Shown here in pieces: positions 24,532 to 33,093 of a stretch of DNA of 58,726 nt. The DNA comes from Acidimicrobiales bacterium (lineage in GTDB: Bacteria; Actinomycetota; Acidimicrobiia; Acidimicrobiales; JACCXE01): the NCBI GenBank assembly GCA_035546775.1, contig DASZWD010000001.1, forward strand, positions 1-58,726. The letters are read 5' to 3'. The translations under genes were made by a program, and so were the position numbers. Every line of letters starts with the position of its first letter. The first letter of the stretch is position 1. Below the pieces are notes generated by a model. It made no database searches, had not been told where the DNA came from, and saw only the letters and a list, made by a program, of their open reading frames with translations.

Positions 24532-26745
24532 CTATGGCTGCGGGTACGAGACGAAGGCGGTCTGCTGCAGGTTGTCCAGGCGCGTCACGAGCAGGCCCTG
24601 TGCGGTCGTGAAGTACAGGTGGTCGCCGATGACGACACTGCGCTCGATGTTGGGCTGGCCGTACTGGCCGTTGGCCGGGGCCTGCGCCCGGCCGACTTCG
24701 CTGATCGACGAGTCACCAACGTGCATCCCGATGGCGCCGTTGAACGCCTGCGACGACGGGGTCGAGCCATCCGGCGTCGTGTATCCGCCGTAGGTCTGCA
24801 ACGGGACGACGGCGAGCTTCGTCGCGGGCCAGTAGAGGAAGGCGTGGTGGTCGAAGTTGCCCGCCGCGCCCGAGAAACCGGTACCGAAGTCACTGCGCGC
24901 CAGCAGCTTCGGGCTGGTCGGGTCGTGCACGTCGTAGAGCGACATCTGCACGCCGTCGGGTTCGCCCTGCTTGACCTCGGCGCCGACGGCGAGCAGCAGC
25001 CCGTCGCTGATCGGATGCAAGTAGGCCGAGTAGCCCGAGACTTCGAGCGACCCGGTCACCCGCGGCTTGGTCGGGTCGCTGAGGTCGACGACGTAGAGCG
25101 GGTCGAACTGGCGGAAGGTCACGACGTAGCCGACCGGTCCGATGAAGCGCACGGCGTAGATGCGCTCGCCCTTGCCGAGACCACCGACCTGGCCGACGGG
25201 CACCAGCGCGCTGCCCGAGTCGCCGAGCACGGTGACGAAGCTTTCCGATCCGTTGCCGGCGTCGGTGGTGGCGACCCGCAGTGCGCCCTTGTACTCCGAC
25301 ATCGAGAACTGGTTGAGCACGGTGCCGTTGACGCGTCCCGACTCGCGGTAGACGGCCTGCACCGGGTCGCTGATGTCGAAGGCGTGGATGAGGGTCGACG
25401 ACGAAGGGGCGAACGAGTTGCTCGCCGGCGTCACGCTGCTCCAGGCGTTGGTCGCGACGTAGACCCGCGTGTCCGATGCGTAGACGATGTCGCCGTCGCC
25501 CATGACCGACGCCGCCCGGGTGTAGGACGGGTTCTCGGTGTTGAAGCTCAGCACGCTCAGCATGCCGAAGCCGGAGAACTGCGGCGGGTGGTAGCTGTCA
25601 CCGCAGGCGAACGTCTTGCCTGTCTGCTCGCGGCCGCTGGCGTCAGTCGCCGTGTAGTGCGGGAGCCACACGTCAGCCGCCGCGCCGCGGATCACTGACG
25701 CATTGTGCTCCTTGGCCGCCGCCTCGGCCTCGGTGGTGCCGTCCTGCGGATACGAGAACGTGAGGTTGGGGCTCGAGCGCACGACGAGGCGGGCGACGCC
25801 GTTGACCGTGCGCGCCGACACGTAGGAACCGTCCACGTCGAGGTGACCCGTGACCTTCATCGCTTTCGGGTTGGAGACGTCGACCACGGTGAAGCGCGAC
25901 TGGCTCGAAGTGCCGCCGCCTGGATAAGGCGACGCCACGTCGCCGCCGGCCATCGGGCGAGCGACAGCTCCACCTGAAGCGGGGTAGTAGACCCCACCGG
26001 GCGACACGACGATGAGGCGGTCGGCGATGCGCAGCATCTCGGTGGCGCCGTCGACAGCGAGTGACCCGAGCAGCTGCGGGTTGTCGCCCGCCGAGGTGGC
26101 GAACACTCTGCCGTTGGCGATCTGGTACACGGTGTGGCCGTCGGTCTTGACCGAATCCGGTTCGTCGATGCCCGCCTCTTGCACGTTGGTGTCGGAGTAC
26201 GCCGGCGCCGAAGTGCTGGACTCGGCCTTGGGCGCGGCGGTGTCGCCGCTGGCGGTACCGGCGGCGTTCGCCATCATCCGCTGATCCGTGATGCCGACGG
26301 TGCCCACACCCGGCAGGCCGTTGGGCCCGACATCCTTCAGCGCCTGCGCCTTGGCGTAGCTGGCCAAGGTGCCGCACTGGTTGAACGGGACGAGCCGCGT
26401 CGAGGCCAGGTACACCTTGGTGTTCCCGTCGAGGGTGGTCGGCGTTGTCGCGCCTGGCGTCAGCGTTGACGACGTGGTGCCGAGCGCCCGCCGCGACACG
26501 GCGTCGCGGCCGTTGCCGTCGCCCACGTTGAGGGCGGCGACGATGCCGGCGAGCACCATCACCGTCGCCGCGATGGTCGTCAGCGCCCGCGGGTTGCGGT
26601 ACAGCGGCACGACGGTGGGCGCCGGCGCCGGGGAAGACGCGTCGGCGCTGGCGGCGGCGAACACGTCATCGGCGCCGCGGGCATCGCCGCGCGCCGACAG
26701 GCGCCGCAGCCGGTCGGTCCAGCCTGACGGAGTTGGGTCACTCAT
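24532..26745 (-). CDS. Membrane-anchored beta-propeller protein, probable anti-sigma partner
   Basis: 737 aa. The layout is: a cytoplasmic stretch of ~50 residues (WTDRLRRLSARGDARGADDV), one transmembrane helix at ~54-73 (LTTIAATVMVLAGIVAAL), a Ser/Thr-rich spacer, and a large extracellular region matching the secreted C-terminal beta-propeller family (PF09826): repeated blades such as VVDLSDPTKPRVTG, YDVHDPTSPKLLA and FDHHAFLYWPATKLAVVPL. The ATG at 26745 overlaps the ECF sigma gene by 8 bases. The topology (inside tail, TM, outside sensor) and the coupling point to an anti-sigma factor with a propeller sensor. No zinc-binding anti-sigma motif is visible, so this role is inferred. Confidence 0.8.
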   Translation of the reverse strand: MSDPTPSGWTDRLRRLSARGDARGADDVFAAASADASSPAPAPTVVPLYRNPRALTTIAATVMVLAGIVAALNVGDGNGRDAVSRRALGTTSSTLTPGATTPTTLDGNTKVYLASTRLVPFNQCGTLASYAKAQALKDVGPNGLPGVGTVGITDQRMMANAAGTASGDTAAPKAESSTSAPAYSDTNVQEAGIDEPDSVKTDGHTVYQIANGRVFATSAGDNPQLLGSLAVDGATEMLRIADRLIVVSPGGVYYPASGGAVARPMAGGDVASPYPGGGTSSQSRFTVVDVSNPKAMKVTGHLDVDGSYVSARTVNGVARLVVRSSPNLTFSYPQDGTTEAEAAAKEHNASVIRGAAADVWLPHYTATDASGREQTGKTFACGDSYHPPQFSGFGMLSVLSFNTENPSYTRAASVMGDGDIVYASDTRVYVATNAWSSVTPASNSFAPSSSTLIHAFDISDPVQAVYRESGRVNGTVLNQFSMSEYKGALRVATTDAGNGSESFVTVLGDSGSALVPVGQVGGLGKGERIYAVRFIGPVGYVVTFRQFDPLYVVDLSDPTKPRVTGSLEVSGYSAYLHPISDGLLLAVGAEVKQGEPDGVQMSLYDVHDPTSPKLLARSDFGTGFSGAAGNFDHHAFLYWPATKLAVVPLQTYGGYTTPDGSTPSSQAFNGAIGMHVGDSSISEVGRAQAPANGQYGQPNIERSVVIGDHLYFTTAQGLLVTRLDNLQQTAFVSYPQP

Positions 26746-27253
26746 TGCGTGCTCCTTCGACTTCGGCGCGCAAGCGCCGGCGCGCACGCGCCGCGCGCGT
26801 GCGCGCCGCCTGCTCGGTGATGCCGAGCGTGCTGGCGGCTTCGGCGTAGGTGCCGCCCTCGACCTCGACGATGAACAGCAGGGCGCGATCGTGCGGGTCA
26901 AGGCGCAGCAGGTCTTGCCAGTCGCTGTCGTACTGCGGCGCCTGGCCTTCGTCGACGCGGTCGAGGCGGGCGAACGCGACGCGGAAGCGCGCCAGCGACC
27001 GGCGCCGGTTGGCGGCGAGGTTCACGATGGCGCGGCGCAGGTAGGCGCCGGCGTCGTCGAGGTCGACGAGGCGGTGGGTGCGCAGGGTGCGGGCGACGGC
27101 CTCCTGCACGAGGTCGTCGGGCTCAACGTCGACAGGCCCGGTGACCGCGGCGAACGCCCGCAGCGATGGATAGATGGCGGCGAACAGCCCCGCGTCGTCT
27201 CTTGGGTCGTCCAACGGCCCCGCCCCTCGCTCCGCCACCAGAACAGCTTGCAT
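26738..27253 (-). CDS. ECF-type RNA polymerase sigma factor
   Basis: 171 aa. Region 2 is at residues ~22-85 (IYPSLRAFAAVTGPVDVEPDDLVQEAVARTL, with LDDAGAYLRRAIVNLAANRRR) and region 4 near 118-165 (LDPHDRALLFIVEVEGGTYAEAASTLGITEQAARTR in pieces). It directs transcription of a regulon controlled by the downstream propeller protein. The region 2.2 segment PDDLVQEA and the C-terminal Arg-rich helix (RTRAARARRRLRAEVEG) are typical. The ATG at 27253 is close to the divergent phosphatase gene; an auto-activated promoter is expected in this 30-40-base gap. Confidence 0.88.
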   Translation of the reverse strand: MQAVLVAERGAGPLDDPRDDAGLFAAIYPSLRAFAAVTGPVDVEPDDLVQEAVARTLRTHRLVDLDDAGAYLRRAIVNLAANRRRSLARFRVAFARLDRVDEGQAPQYDSDWQDLLRLDPHDRALLFIVEVEGGTYAEAASTLGITEQAARTRAARARRRLRAEVEGARNE

Positions 27254-27292
27254 TACTCAGAAGACACCGCAGCGGTCCACTATGTGACCGAG

Positions 27293-27808
27293 ATGTCCTG
27301 GCTTTCCGAACGGTCGCGCAACGGCGGCATCGACGAGGTGCCTTTGCCCGACCCGTCGTGGGGCCGGCTGTGGCTGTGCGGCAAGCACTTCGTCGGCCCT
27401 GACCCCGAAGGGGCGCTGGCCCGCACGCAGGCGGCCGCCATCGTGTGCCTCAACGAGGGCTACGAGTTGTCGGAGCGCTACCCCGACTACGTCGAGTGGT
27501 TGGTGGCCAATCGCGGCGGCCGTGCCGTTTGGGCGCCGTGGCCGGACATGCACGCGCCGCCGGTGGAGGACTTCGCTGCGTTTCTCGACACGCTGAAGGC
27601 GCGACTGACGCAGGGCGAGGGCCTCATCGTCCACTGCGGCGCCGGTATCGGCCGCGCCGGCACCACGGCCACCGCGCTGCTGATGGACCTCGGGCTGTCG
27701 CTGCGCGACGCGCTCAGTGCGGTGCGCGCCGCGCGGCCGGCAGCGGGTCCGCAGACGGCTGAGCAGGACGCGCTGCTCGAGCAGTACGCGTCTCGGCTCG
27801 GTCGCTGA
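27293..27808 (+). CDS. Dual-specificity/tyrosine protein phosphatase-like protein
   Basis: 171 aa. The catalytic P-loop HCGAGIGRAGT (HCX5R(S/T)-type) lies near residue 112, and the general-acid Asp is probably in WAPWPDMHAPP. The N-terminal half forms the DSP fold (WLCGKHFVGP, IVCLNEGYEL). It hydrolyses phosphoester bonds on proteins or small substrates such as phosphoinositides; the target is unknown. The start is ATG at 27293; GTG at 27284 is also in frame. Divergent from the ECF sigma gene, it might belong to the same regulon. Its last 95 bases overlap the 3' end of the MFS gene on the other strand. Confidence 0.85.
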   Translation: MSWLSERSRNGGIDEVPLPDPSWGRLWLCGKHFVGPDPEGALARTQAAAIVCLNEGYELSERYPDYVEWLVANRGGRAVWAPWPDMHAPPVEDFAAFLDTLKARLTQGEGLIVHCGAGIGRAGTTATALLMDLGLSLRDALSAVRAARPAAGPQTAEQDALLEQYASRLGR

Positions 27809-29000
27809 GCGTCAGCGCCGTGCCGGCCACGACCACGAGCGTGCCCAGCGTGAAGATCCACGGCCGCAGCCCGACGGCGCCGATCAAAACGCCGCCGGCG
27901 CCAAGGCCGAGGAACAGCGCCAGGTTGCTGGCCAGCAGATCGGCGGCCATGACGCGGCCGTGCACCGACTCGGGCGTCGACCGCTGGAGCAGCGTGACGG
28001 CCGGCCCGCCGACGAAGCCGGTGAAGAACCCCCACACCGTGACGCCGGCAAACGCGATCACCACGCTGGTCGTGCCGAGGTAGATGGCAGCGGCCACGCC
28101 CGAGCCGAGCACACCCGCTGTGATCCAACCGAAGCGCGCCATGCGCTCGCCGGCGCGCGCTGCGATGAGGCCCGCGACGATCACGAAGACGCCGAAGGCG
28201 GTCTGGAGCGACGCGAACACGCTCGGCGACCGGTGCAGCACGTCGCGTACGTAGAGCGGTTCGGCCAGCATCGAAGTGCCGTAGAGCAGGTGCAGGGTGA
28301 AGTTCGCCGTCACGACGCGGCGCACCAGCGGCGTGTCGGCCACGACGCGCCACCCGGCCGCCGCGTCGCGCCACGGGTGCTCGTGGGTGGCGACGCGCGC
28401 GACGGACGTCAGGTGGACGAGGGGCAGCGCAACGATGCCGAGGGCGTAGGTGGCGGCGTCGAACACGAAGGCGCCCTTGAAGCCGAACAAGCCGATGGCG
28501 ACGCCGGCGAAGACCGGCCCGAGCACGATCGACAGCTGTTCGGAGAGACCGAGCAGCGCGTTGGTGCGCGCCAGGTACGCGTCGTCGACCATGCGGGGCG
28601 GCAACGACTGGATTGCGGGGCGGGCGAACGCCGCGCCCACGCCGTGGAGCGCGCTCAGCAACGTCAGCGCGGCGAAACTGTGGGCGCTCAGCAGCGCGAG
28701 CGAGGCCGCGATGCCGAGCACCTTGGCACCGATGAGCGTGGCGCGCGGGCCGGCGCGGTCGACCACGACTCCGGCCAGCGGTCCGAGCACGACGCCGGGC
28801 GCGGAGAACGCCACGCCGTAGAGCGCGATCTGGCCGGGCGACGCGTGGTAGCGGTACGCGGCGTACGCCCAGATGGCGATCATGGTGGCGAACGACCCGA
28901 TGGCGCTGAGCGCCTCGGCCGCGAGGAAGCCTCCGATCCGGGGAGACCACGGCGAGCGGGTATCGCGCACGGCGCCGAATGTACGGTGCGACCAGCCCAT
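27714..29000 (-). CDS. Major facilitator superfamily transporter
   Basis: About 428 aa, 12 predicted transmembrane helices. Typical MFS segments: GPLAGVVVDRAGPRATLIGAK (loop 2-3 motif, split) and GLIAARAGERMARFG (second-half equivalent). It resembles the MFS_3/enterobactin-exporter type: SEQLSIVLGPVFAGVAIGLFG. The substrate is unknown. I use ATG at 29000; GTG at 28970 is an alternative. The last ~30 residues are Arg/Ala/Pro-rich, are encoded antisense to the phosphatase, and look like a non-conserved tail gained by stop-codon shift. Confidence 0.85.
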   Translation of the reverse strand: MGWSHRTFGAVRDTRSPWSPRIGGFLAAEALSAIGSFATMIAIWAYAAYRYHASPGQIALYGVAFSAPGVVLGPLAGVVVDRAGPRATLIGAKVLGIAASLALLSAHSFAALTLLSALHGVGAAFARPAIQSLPPRMVDDAYLARTNALLGLSEQLSIVLGPVFAGVAIGLFGFKGAFVFDAATYALGIVALPLVHLTSVARVATHEHPWRDAAAGWRVVADTPLVRRVVTANFTLHLLYGTSMLAEPLYVRDVLHRSPSVFASLQTAFGVFVIVAGLIAARAGERMARFGWITAGVLGSGVAAAIYLGTTSVVIAFAGVTVWGFFTGFVGGPAVTLLQRSTPESVHGRVMAADLLASNLALFLGLGAGGVLIGAVGLRPWIFTLGTLVVVAGTALTLSDRAETRTARAARPAQPSADPLPAARRAPH

Positions 29001-29027
29001 GCACCGCCGAATTCGTCGCGCCGCGCT

Positions 29028-29423
29028 GTGACCGTGTTGGTCGTCGTGCGCGTCGCGCTCGCCGCGGTGTTCGTCGTCGCCGCCGTGGCGAAGTTGCGCG
29101 ACCCCGAGGGCGCCCGCCGCACCGTCGGCGGCGTCGGTGTACCACCGGCGTACCGGCCGGCGGTTGCGTTCCTGTTGAGCGCCGTCGAGCTCGCCGTTGG
29201 TGCGCTGTTGGTCCTCCCGGGGTTCGGTTACATCGGCGCCGCGACCGCATCGGTGTTGCTCGCCGTGTTCCTCGCCGCCCTCACGGTGCAGCACCTCCGC
29301 GGCGTCGACGTCCCCTGCGCCTGCTTCGGCCAACTGGCGACGACGCCGGCGGGGTGGCCGACGCTGGCGCGCAACGCGGTGCTGCTCGCGGTCGCGCTGG
29401 GTGCATTAATCGCCGCGCATTAA
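29028..29423 (+). CDS. MauE/DoxX-like small membrane protein
   Basis: 131 aa with four predicted transmembrane helices (VVRVALAAVFVVAAVAKL; FLLSAVELAVGALLVLPG; AATASVLLAVFLAAL; ARNAVLLAVALGALIAA). The motif DVPCACFGQL between helices 3 and 4 is the hallmark of MauE-like proteins, linked to disulfide handling. It lacks a neighbouring thioredoxin-like partner. Start GTG at 29028 is divergent from the MFS gene by 27 bases. Confidence 0.82.
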   Translation: MTVLVVVRVALAAVFVVAAVAKLRDPEGARRTVGGVGVPPAYRPAVAFLLSAVELAVGALLVLPGFGYIGAATASVLLAVFLAALTVQHLRGVDVPCACFGQLATTPAGWPTLARNAVLLAVALGALIAAH

Positions 29424-29442
29424 TTCACGCGATACTGAGCAG

Positions 29443-30906
29443 GTGGATCAACAACACTTCGACGTACTGATCGTCGGCGCGGGCATCTCGGGCATCGGCG
29501 GCGCCTGCCATTTGCAGGCGCAGTGCCCGGACAAGTCGTTTCTGATAGTCGACGCGCTCGACCACTTCGGCGGCACGTGGTGGACGCACAAGTACCCCGG
29601 CGTCCGTTCCGACTCGGACCTGTTCACCTTCGGCTACAAGTTCAAGCCGTGGCGCAAGGCGCCGATCGCGTCGGCCGACGAGATCCTCCACTACATGGGC
29701 GAGACGATCGAGGAGCACAACCTCGCGCCGCACATCCGCTACAACACGCGCGTGGTCGACGCCGCGTGGTCGACCGACGACCGCGTGTGGACCGTCACCA
29801 TGCAGCCCACCGAGGGCGAGGCGTACACCGTTACGGCGAACTTCGTCTACATGTGCCAGGGCTACTACCGCCACCGTCAGGGCTACACGCCCGAGTGGCC
29901 CGACTTCTCCGCGTATAAGGGCGAGGTCATCCACCCGCAGGAGTGGCCTGAGGACGTCGACCTGTCGGGCAAGCGCGTCGTCGTCATCGGCTCGGGCGCT
30001 ACGGCGGCGACGCTCATCCCGAACATCGCGTACGACTGCGCCCACGTCACGATGCTGCAGCGCTCGCCGACGTTCTTCTTCGTCGGCGCCAACCGCAACG
30101 AACTGGCCGATCAGCTGCGCGCCGAGGGCGTCGACGACATGGAGATCCACGAGCGCGTGCGCCAGTCCGTCGTCGAGGCGCACGACCTCATCGCCAAGAT
30201 GTCCTACGAACAGCCCGAGATGGTGCGCGGCATGCTCATCGAAGGCGTGAAGAGCGTGCTGCCCGAAGGCTTCGACGTCGACAAACACTTCAACCCGAAG
30301 TACCGCCCATGGCAGCAGCGCATCGCGCTCGTGCCCGACGGTGACCTGTTCAAGGCGATCCGCGACGGCCAGGCCGATGTCGTCACCGACACCATCAAGC
30401 GCTTCACCCCGACCGGCATCGAGCTGGAGTCGGGCGACGTGCTGGAAGCCGACGTGATCATCACCGCGACGGGCTTCGATCTCGCGGTGATGGGTGAGGT
30501 GGCCTTTCGCGTCGACGGCGAGCCCGTGAACTTCGCCGACACCACGACCTACCGCGGGATCATGTTCACCGGCGTGCCCAACTTGGCGTACGTGTTCGGC
30601 TACTTCCGCTCGAGCTGGACGCTGCGCGCCGATCTCATCAGCGAGTTGGTGTGCCGGTTGCTCAACTACATGGACGAGAACGGCTCCACGATGGTCGTGC
30701 CCGAAGTCCCCGAAGAGCTCGCCGACATGGAACGGCTGCCGTGGGTCGAGCCCGACAACTTCAACCCGGGATACCTCACGCGGTCGCTCCATCTCATGCC
30801 GAAGCAGGGCCCCGAGGACCCGTGGCGCCTGCGCCACGACTACACGGCCGAGAAGGACATCCTGCCGAACGCCGACTTCGCCGACGGTTCGCTCGTGTTC
30901 AAATAG
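29443..30906 (+). CDS. Flavin-containing (Baeyer-Villiger-type) monooxygenase
   Basis: 487 aa, FAD- and NADPH-dependent. FAD motif DVLIVGAGISGIG is at the N-terminus. A BVMO-like fingerprint YKGEVIHPQEW (YxGxxxHxxxW) precedes the NADPH motif VVVIGSGATAATLIPN. The segment GGTWWTHKYPG is typical of group I flavoprotein monooxygenases. Such enzymes oxidise ketones to esters or heteroatoms to oxides; the size and sequence resemble mycobacterial Rv3083/Rv0565c-type proteins. Start is GTG. A second, longer monooxygenase is at 41299. Confidence 0.9.
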   Translation: MDQQHFDVLIVGAGISGIGGACHLQAQCPDKSFLIVDALDHFGGTWWTHKYPGVRSDSDLFTFGYKFKPWRKAPIASADEILHYMGETIEEHNLAPHIRYNTRVVDAAWSTDDRVWTVTMQPTEGEAYTVTANFVYMCQGYYRHRQGYTPEWPDFSAYKGEVIHPQEWPEDVDLSGKRVVVIGSGATAATLIPNIAYDCAHVTMLQRSPTFFFVGANRNELADQLRAEGVDDMEIHERVRQSVVEAHDLIAKMSYEQPEMVRGMLIEGVKSVLPEGFDVDKHFNPKYRPWQQRIALVPDGDLFKAIRDGQADVVTDTIKRFTPTGIELESGDVLEADVIITATGFDLAVMGEVAFRVDGEPVNFADTTTYRGIMFTGVPNLAYVFGYFRSSWTLRADLISELVCRLLNYMDENGSTMVVPEVPEELADMERLPWVEPDNFNPGYLTRSLHLMPKQGPEDPWRLRHDYTAEKDILPNADFADGSLVFK

Positions 30907-30910
30907 AGGT

Positions 30911-31930
30911 GTGATCACGGACGCACGCGGCCGGCCCCTGCGCGACCTGCGCTTGTCGGTCACCGACCGCTGCGATCTGCGGTGCAGCTACTGCATGCCC
31001 GAGCAGGACTACACGTGGCTGCCGCGCGAGGACATCCTCACCTTCGAGGAGTGCGAGCGGGTCGTGGCCGCGTTCGCGGCGGTTGGCGTGCGATCGGTGC
31101 GCATCACCGGTGGTGAACCGCTGCTGCGCCGTGACCTGCCGGCGGTCGTCGCCCGCATCGCCAACGTCGAGGGCATCGACGAGGTCAGCCTCACCACCAA
31201 CGGCACGCAACTGGCGCGCTACGCCTCGGAGCTGAAGGCCGCGGGTCTCGCCCGGGTGACGGTGAGCCTCGACACCCTGCGGCCCGAACGGCACCTCGCC
31301 ATCACGTCGCGCGACAACCACGCCACCGTGCTCGCCGGCATCGGCGCGGTGAGCGGTGCCGGCTTCGGCGGCACAAAGATCAACACCGTCGTGGTGCGTG
31401 GCGTCAACGACGACGAGCTCGTCGACCTGCTCGACTTCGCGGCGGTCATCGAGGCCGAGGTGCGGTTCGTCGAATACATGGACGTGGGCGGCGCCACCCG
31501 ATGGGAGAGCGAGAAGGTGGTCAGCGCGGCGGAGATCCTGGCGCGGGTGGGCGACGCACTGGGCCCGCCGCTGGCCATCGGCTCACGGGCGTCGGCGCCG
31601 GCCGTGCGCTACCAACTGCCCGACGGGCGCGTCTTCGGCATCATCGCCTCGACGACGACGCCGTTCTGTGCGGCGTGTGATCGCTCGCGGGTGACGGCCG
31701 ACGGCGTCTGGTACCGCTGCCTCTACGCCACCGGCGGCACGGACCTGCGGGCGCCGCTGCGTGCCGGCGCGTCGACCGACGACTTGGCGCGCCTCATCGC
31801 CGGCGTGTGGTCCGAGCGCGCCGACCAGGGCGCGGTCGACCGTTTGTCGGCTGACCATCGCGCCGCGTCGGTGCCCGTCACGCTGCTCAAGCGCGATCCG
31901 CATTTGGAGATGCACACCCGCGGTGGTTGA
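30911..31930 (+). CDS. moaA: GTP 3',8-cyclase MoaA
   Basis: 339 aa radical-SAM enzyme for the first step of molybdenum cofactor synthesis: GTP to 3',8-cyclo-GTP. The SAM cluster motif is CDLRCSYC near residue 17, and ITGGEPLLR follows. The second cluster uses FCAACDRSRV and a later Cys (VWYRCLY). The chain ends HTRGG; the C-terminal diglycine is needed for MoaA activity. GTG at 30911 is supported by GAGG. It starts the cluster moaA-moaD-moaE-mog-moeA. The partner gene moaC is not in this cluster. Confidence 0.97.
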   Translation: MITDARGRPLRDLRLSVTDRCDLRCSYCMPEQDYTWLPREDILTFEECERVVAAFAAVGVRSVRITGGEPLLRRDLPAVVARIANVEGIDEVSLTTNGTQLARYASELKAAGLARVTVSLDTLRPERHLAITSRDNHATVLAGIGAVSGAGFGGTKINTVVVRGVNDDELVDLLDFAAVIEAEVRFVEYMDVGGATRWESEKVVSAAEILARVGDALGPPLAIGSRASAPAVRYQLPDGRVFGIIASTTTPFCAACDRSRVTADGVWYRCLYATGGTDLRAPLRAGASTDDLARLIAGVWSERADQGAVDRLSADHRAASVPVTLLKRDPHLEMHTRGG

Positions 31931-32171
31931 GGTGCTGCTGTTCGGCCCGGCGCGCGACTGCGTCGGGGGAGAGTCGTGGCTCAAGGTCGACGTCGCGCTG
32001 CCCCTCACCGTTGGCGAACTCGTCGACGCGCTGGCCGCGTCCAACGCCGCGCTGGACGAACTGCTCCCGCACTGCGCGATCGCGGTGGGCGACGAGATCG
32101 TGACGCGGGATGCGTTGGTGCGCGACGGCGACGAGGTGGCGGTGCTGCCGCCGGTGTCGGGGGGCTGCTGA
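31923..32171 (+). CDS. moaD: Molybdopterin synthase sulfur carrier subunit MoaD
   Basis: 82 aa ubiquitin-fold sulfur carrier. It donates sulfur from a C-terminal thiocarboxylate to cyclic pyranopterin in complex with MoaE. Typical features: VEVLLFGPARDCVG start and DEVAVLPPVSGG end. The odd point: the stop codon does not follow the diglycine. The chain ends in GGC, one extra Cys (32166-32168), so it must be processed or is non-standard. GTG overlaps moaA by 8 bases; the stop overlaps the moaE ATG (TGATG). Confidence 0.93.
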   Translation: MVEVLLFGPARDCVGGESWLKVDVALPLTVGELVDALAASNAALDELLPHCAIAVGDEIVTRDALVRDGDEVAVLPPVSGGC

Positions 32172-32584
32172 TGCGGATCCAGGAGACGCCGCTGCAACTC
32201 GACGCGCTGCTCGCCGAGACCGAGCGCGCTGACTGCGGCGGCCTCGTCGTGTTCTCCGGCACGGTGCGCGACCACCACGACGGCAAGGCGGTGACGCGGC
32301 TGATCTACACCGCCCACGTTCCCGTCGCCGAGCGCGCCATCGCCGAGATCGAGCAGGAGGTGCTGACGAAGTTCGCCGCCGGCGCGTGCCGCATCCAGCA
32401 CCGCATCGGCGAGCTGCGCATCGGTGAGGCAGCGGTGCTCGTGGTCGTGCGCGCCGCCCATCGCGACGCCGCCTTTGAGGGCTCGCGCTACGGGATCGAC
32501 GAAGTGAAGCGCCGGGTGCCGATCTGGAAAGAGGAGTTCTACGCCGACGGCACGCGGGCCTACGTCCAGGGATGCGCGCTCTGA
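32171..32584 (+). CDS. moaE: Molybdopterin synthase catalytic subunit MoaE
   Basis: 137 aa. It builds the dithiolene of molybdopterin with sulfur from MoaD. Family features: CGGLVVFSGTVRDHHDGKAV, HRIGELRIGEAAVLVVVRAAHRD and the catalytic Lys region EVKRRVPIWKEEFYADG. The ATG at 32171 overlaps the moaD stop by one base. An upstream in-frame extension would lie within moaD and is rejected. Confidence 0.96.
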   Translation: MRIQETPLQLDALLAETERADCGGLVVFSGTVRDHHDGKAVTRLIYTAHVPVAERAIAEIEQEVLTKFAAGACRIQHRIGELRIGEAAVLVVVRAAHRDAAFEGSRYGIDEVKRRVPIWKEEFYADGTRAYVQGCAL

Positions 32585-33093
32585 TGGCGCAGACGCACCC
32601 AGGTCCGACGGCGGTCGTGTTGACGTTGTCCGACACCGTCGCGTCGGGTGCCAAAGCCGACACCGCCGGTGGCGCGGTCGCCGACGCACTGAACGCCGCC
32701 GGCATACGGGTGATCGCGCACGAGGTCTTGCCGGATGAACCCGACGAACTCGTCGTCGCCCTCGAGCGATGGTTGCTCCAACGGCCCGAGGTGATCGTGA
32801 CCGTCGGCGGCACCGGTGTCGGGCCGCGCGATCGCACGCCCGACACCATCCGGCCGATGCTCACCATGGAGATCCCCGGGATCATGGAGGCGGCACGCGC
32901 CTACGGCATGACGAAGACGCCCTACGCCATGTTGTCGCGCGGCGTCGCCGGACTCATCGGCACGACGATCGTCATCACCGCGCCGGGTTCGCGCGGCGGG
33001 GCCACCGAGACGATGGAAGCGATCGTCGAGGCGTTGCGCCACCTCGTCGATGTCGTGCACGTGAAGTTCCCCCACGACGGCGGCTACCAGTGA
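32584..33093 (+). CDS. mog: Molybdopterin adenylyltransferase-type protein (MogA/MoaB family)
   Basis: 169 aa. It adenylates molybdopterin before metal insertion. Motifs: VLTLSDTVASGAKAD, TVGGTGVGPRDRTPD (nucleotide and pterin binding) and ITAPGSRGGATETMEA. An ATG at 32584 overlaps the moaE stop; ATG at 32572 would add MRAL and is also possible. The family includes MogA and MoaB, which sequence reading alone cannot separate. The downstream moeA overlaps by 4 bases. Confidence 0.92.
   Translation: MAQTHPGPTAVVLTLSDTVASGAKADTAGGAVADALNAAGIRVIAHEVLPDEPDELVVALERWLLQRPEVIVTVGGTGVGPRDRTPDTIRPMLTMEIPGIMEAARAYGMTKTPYAMLSRGVAGLIGTTIVITAPGSRGGATETMEAIVEALRHLVDVVHVKFPHDGGYQ

Noticed and set aside
26369-27292. 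N-terminal extension of the phosphatase frame
   Set aside because: It runs antisense through the sigma factor and propeller start. Family homology begins at 27293.
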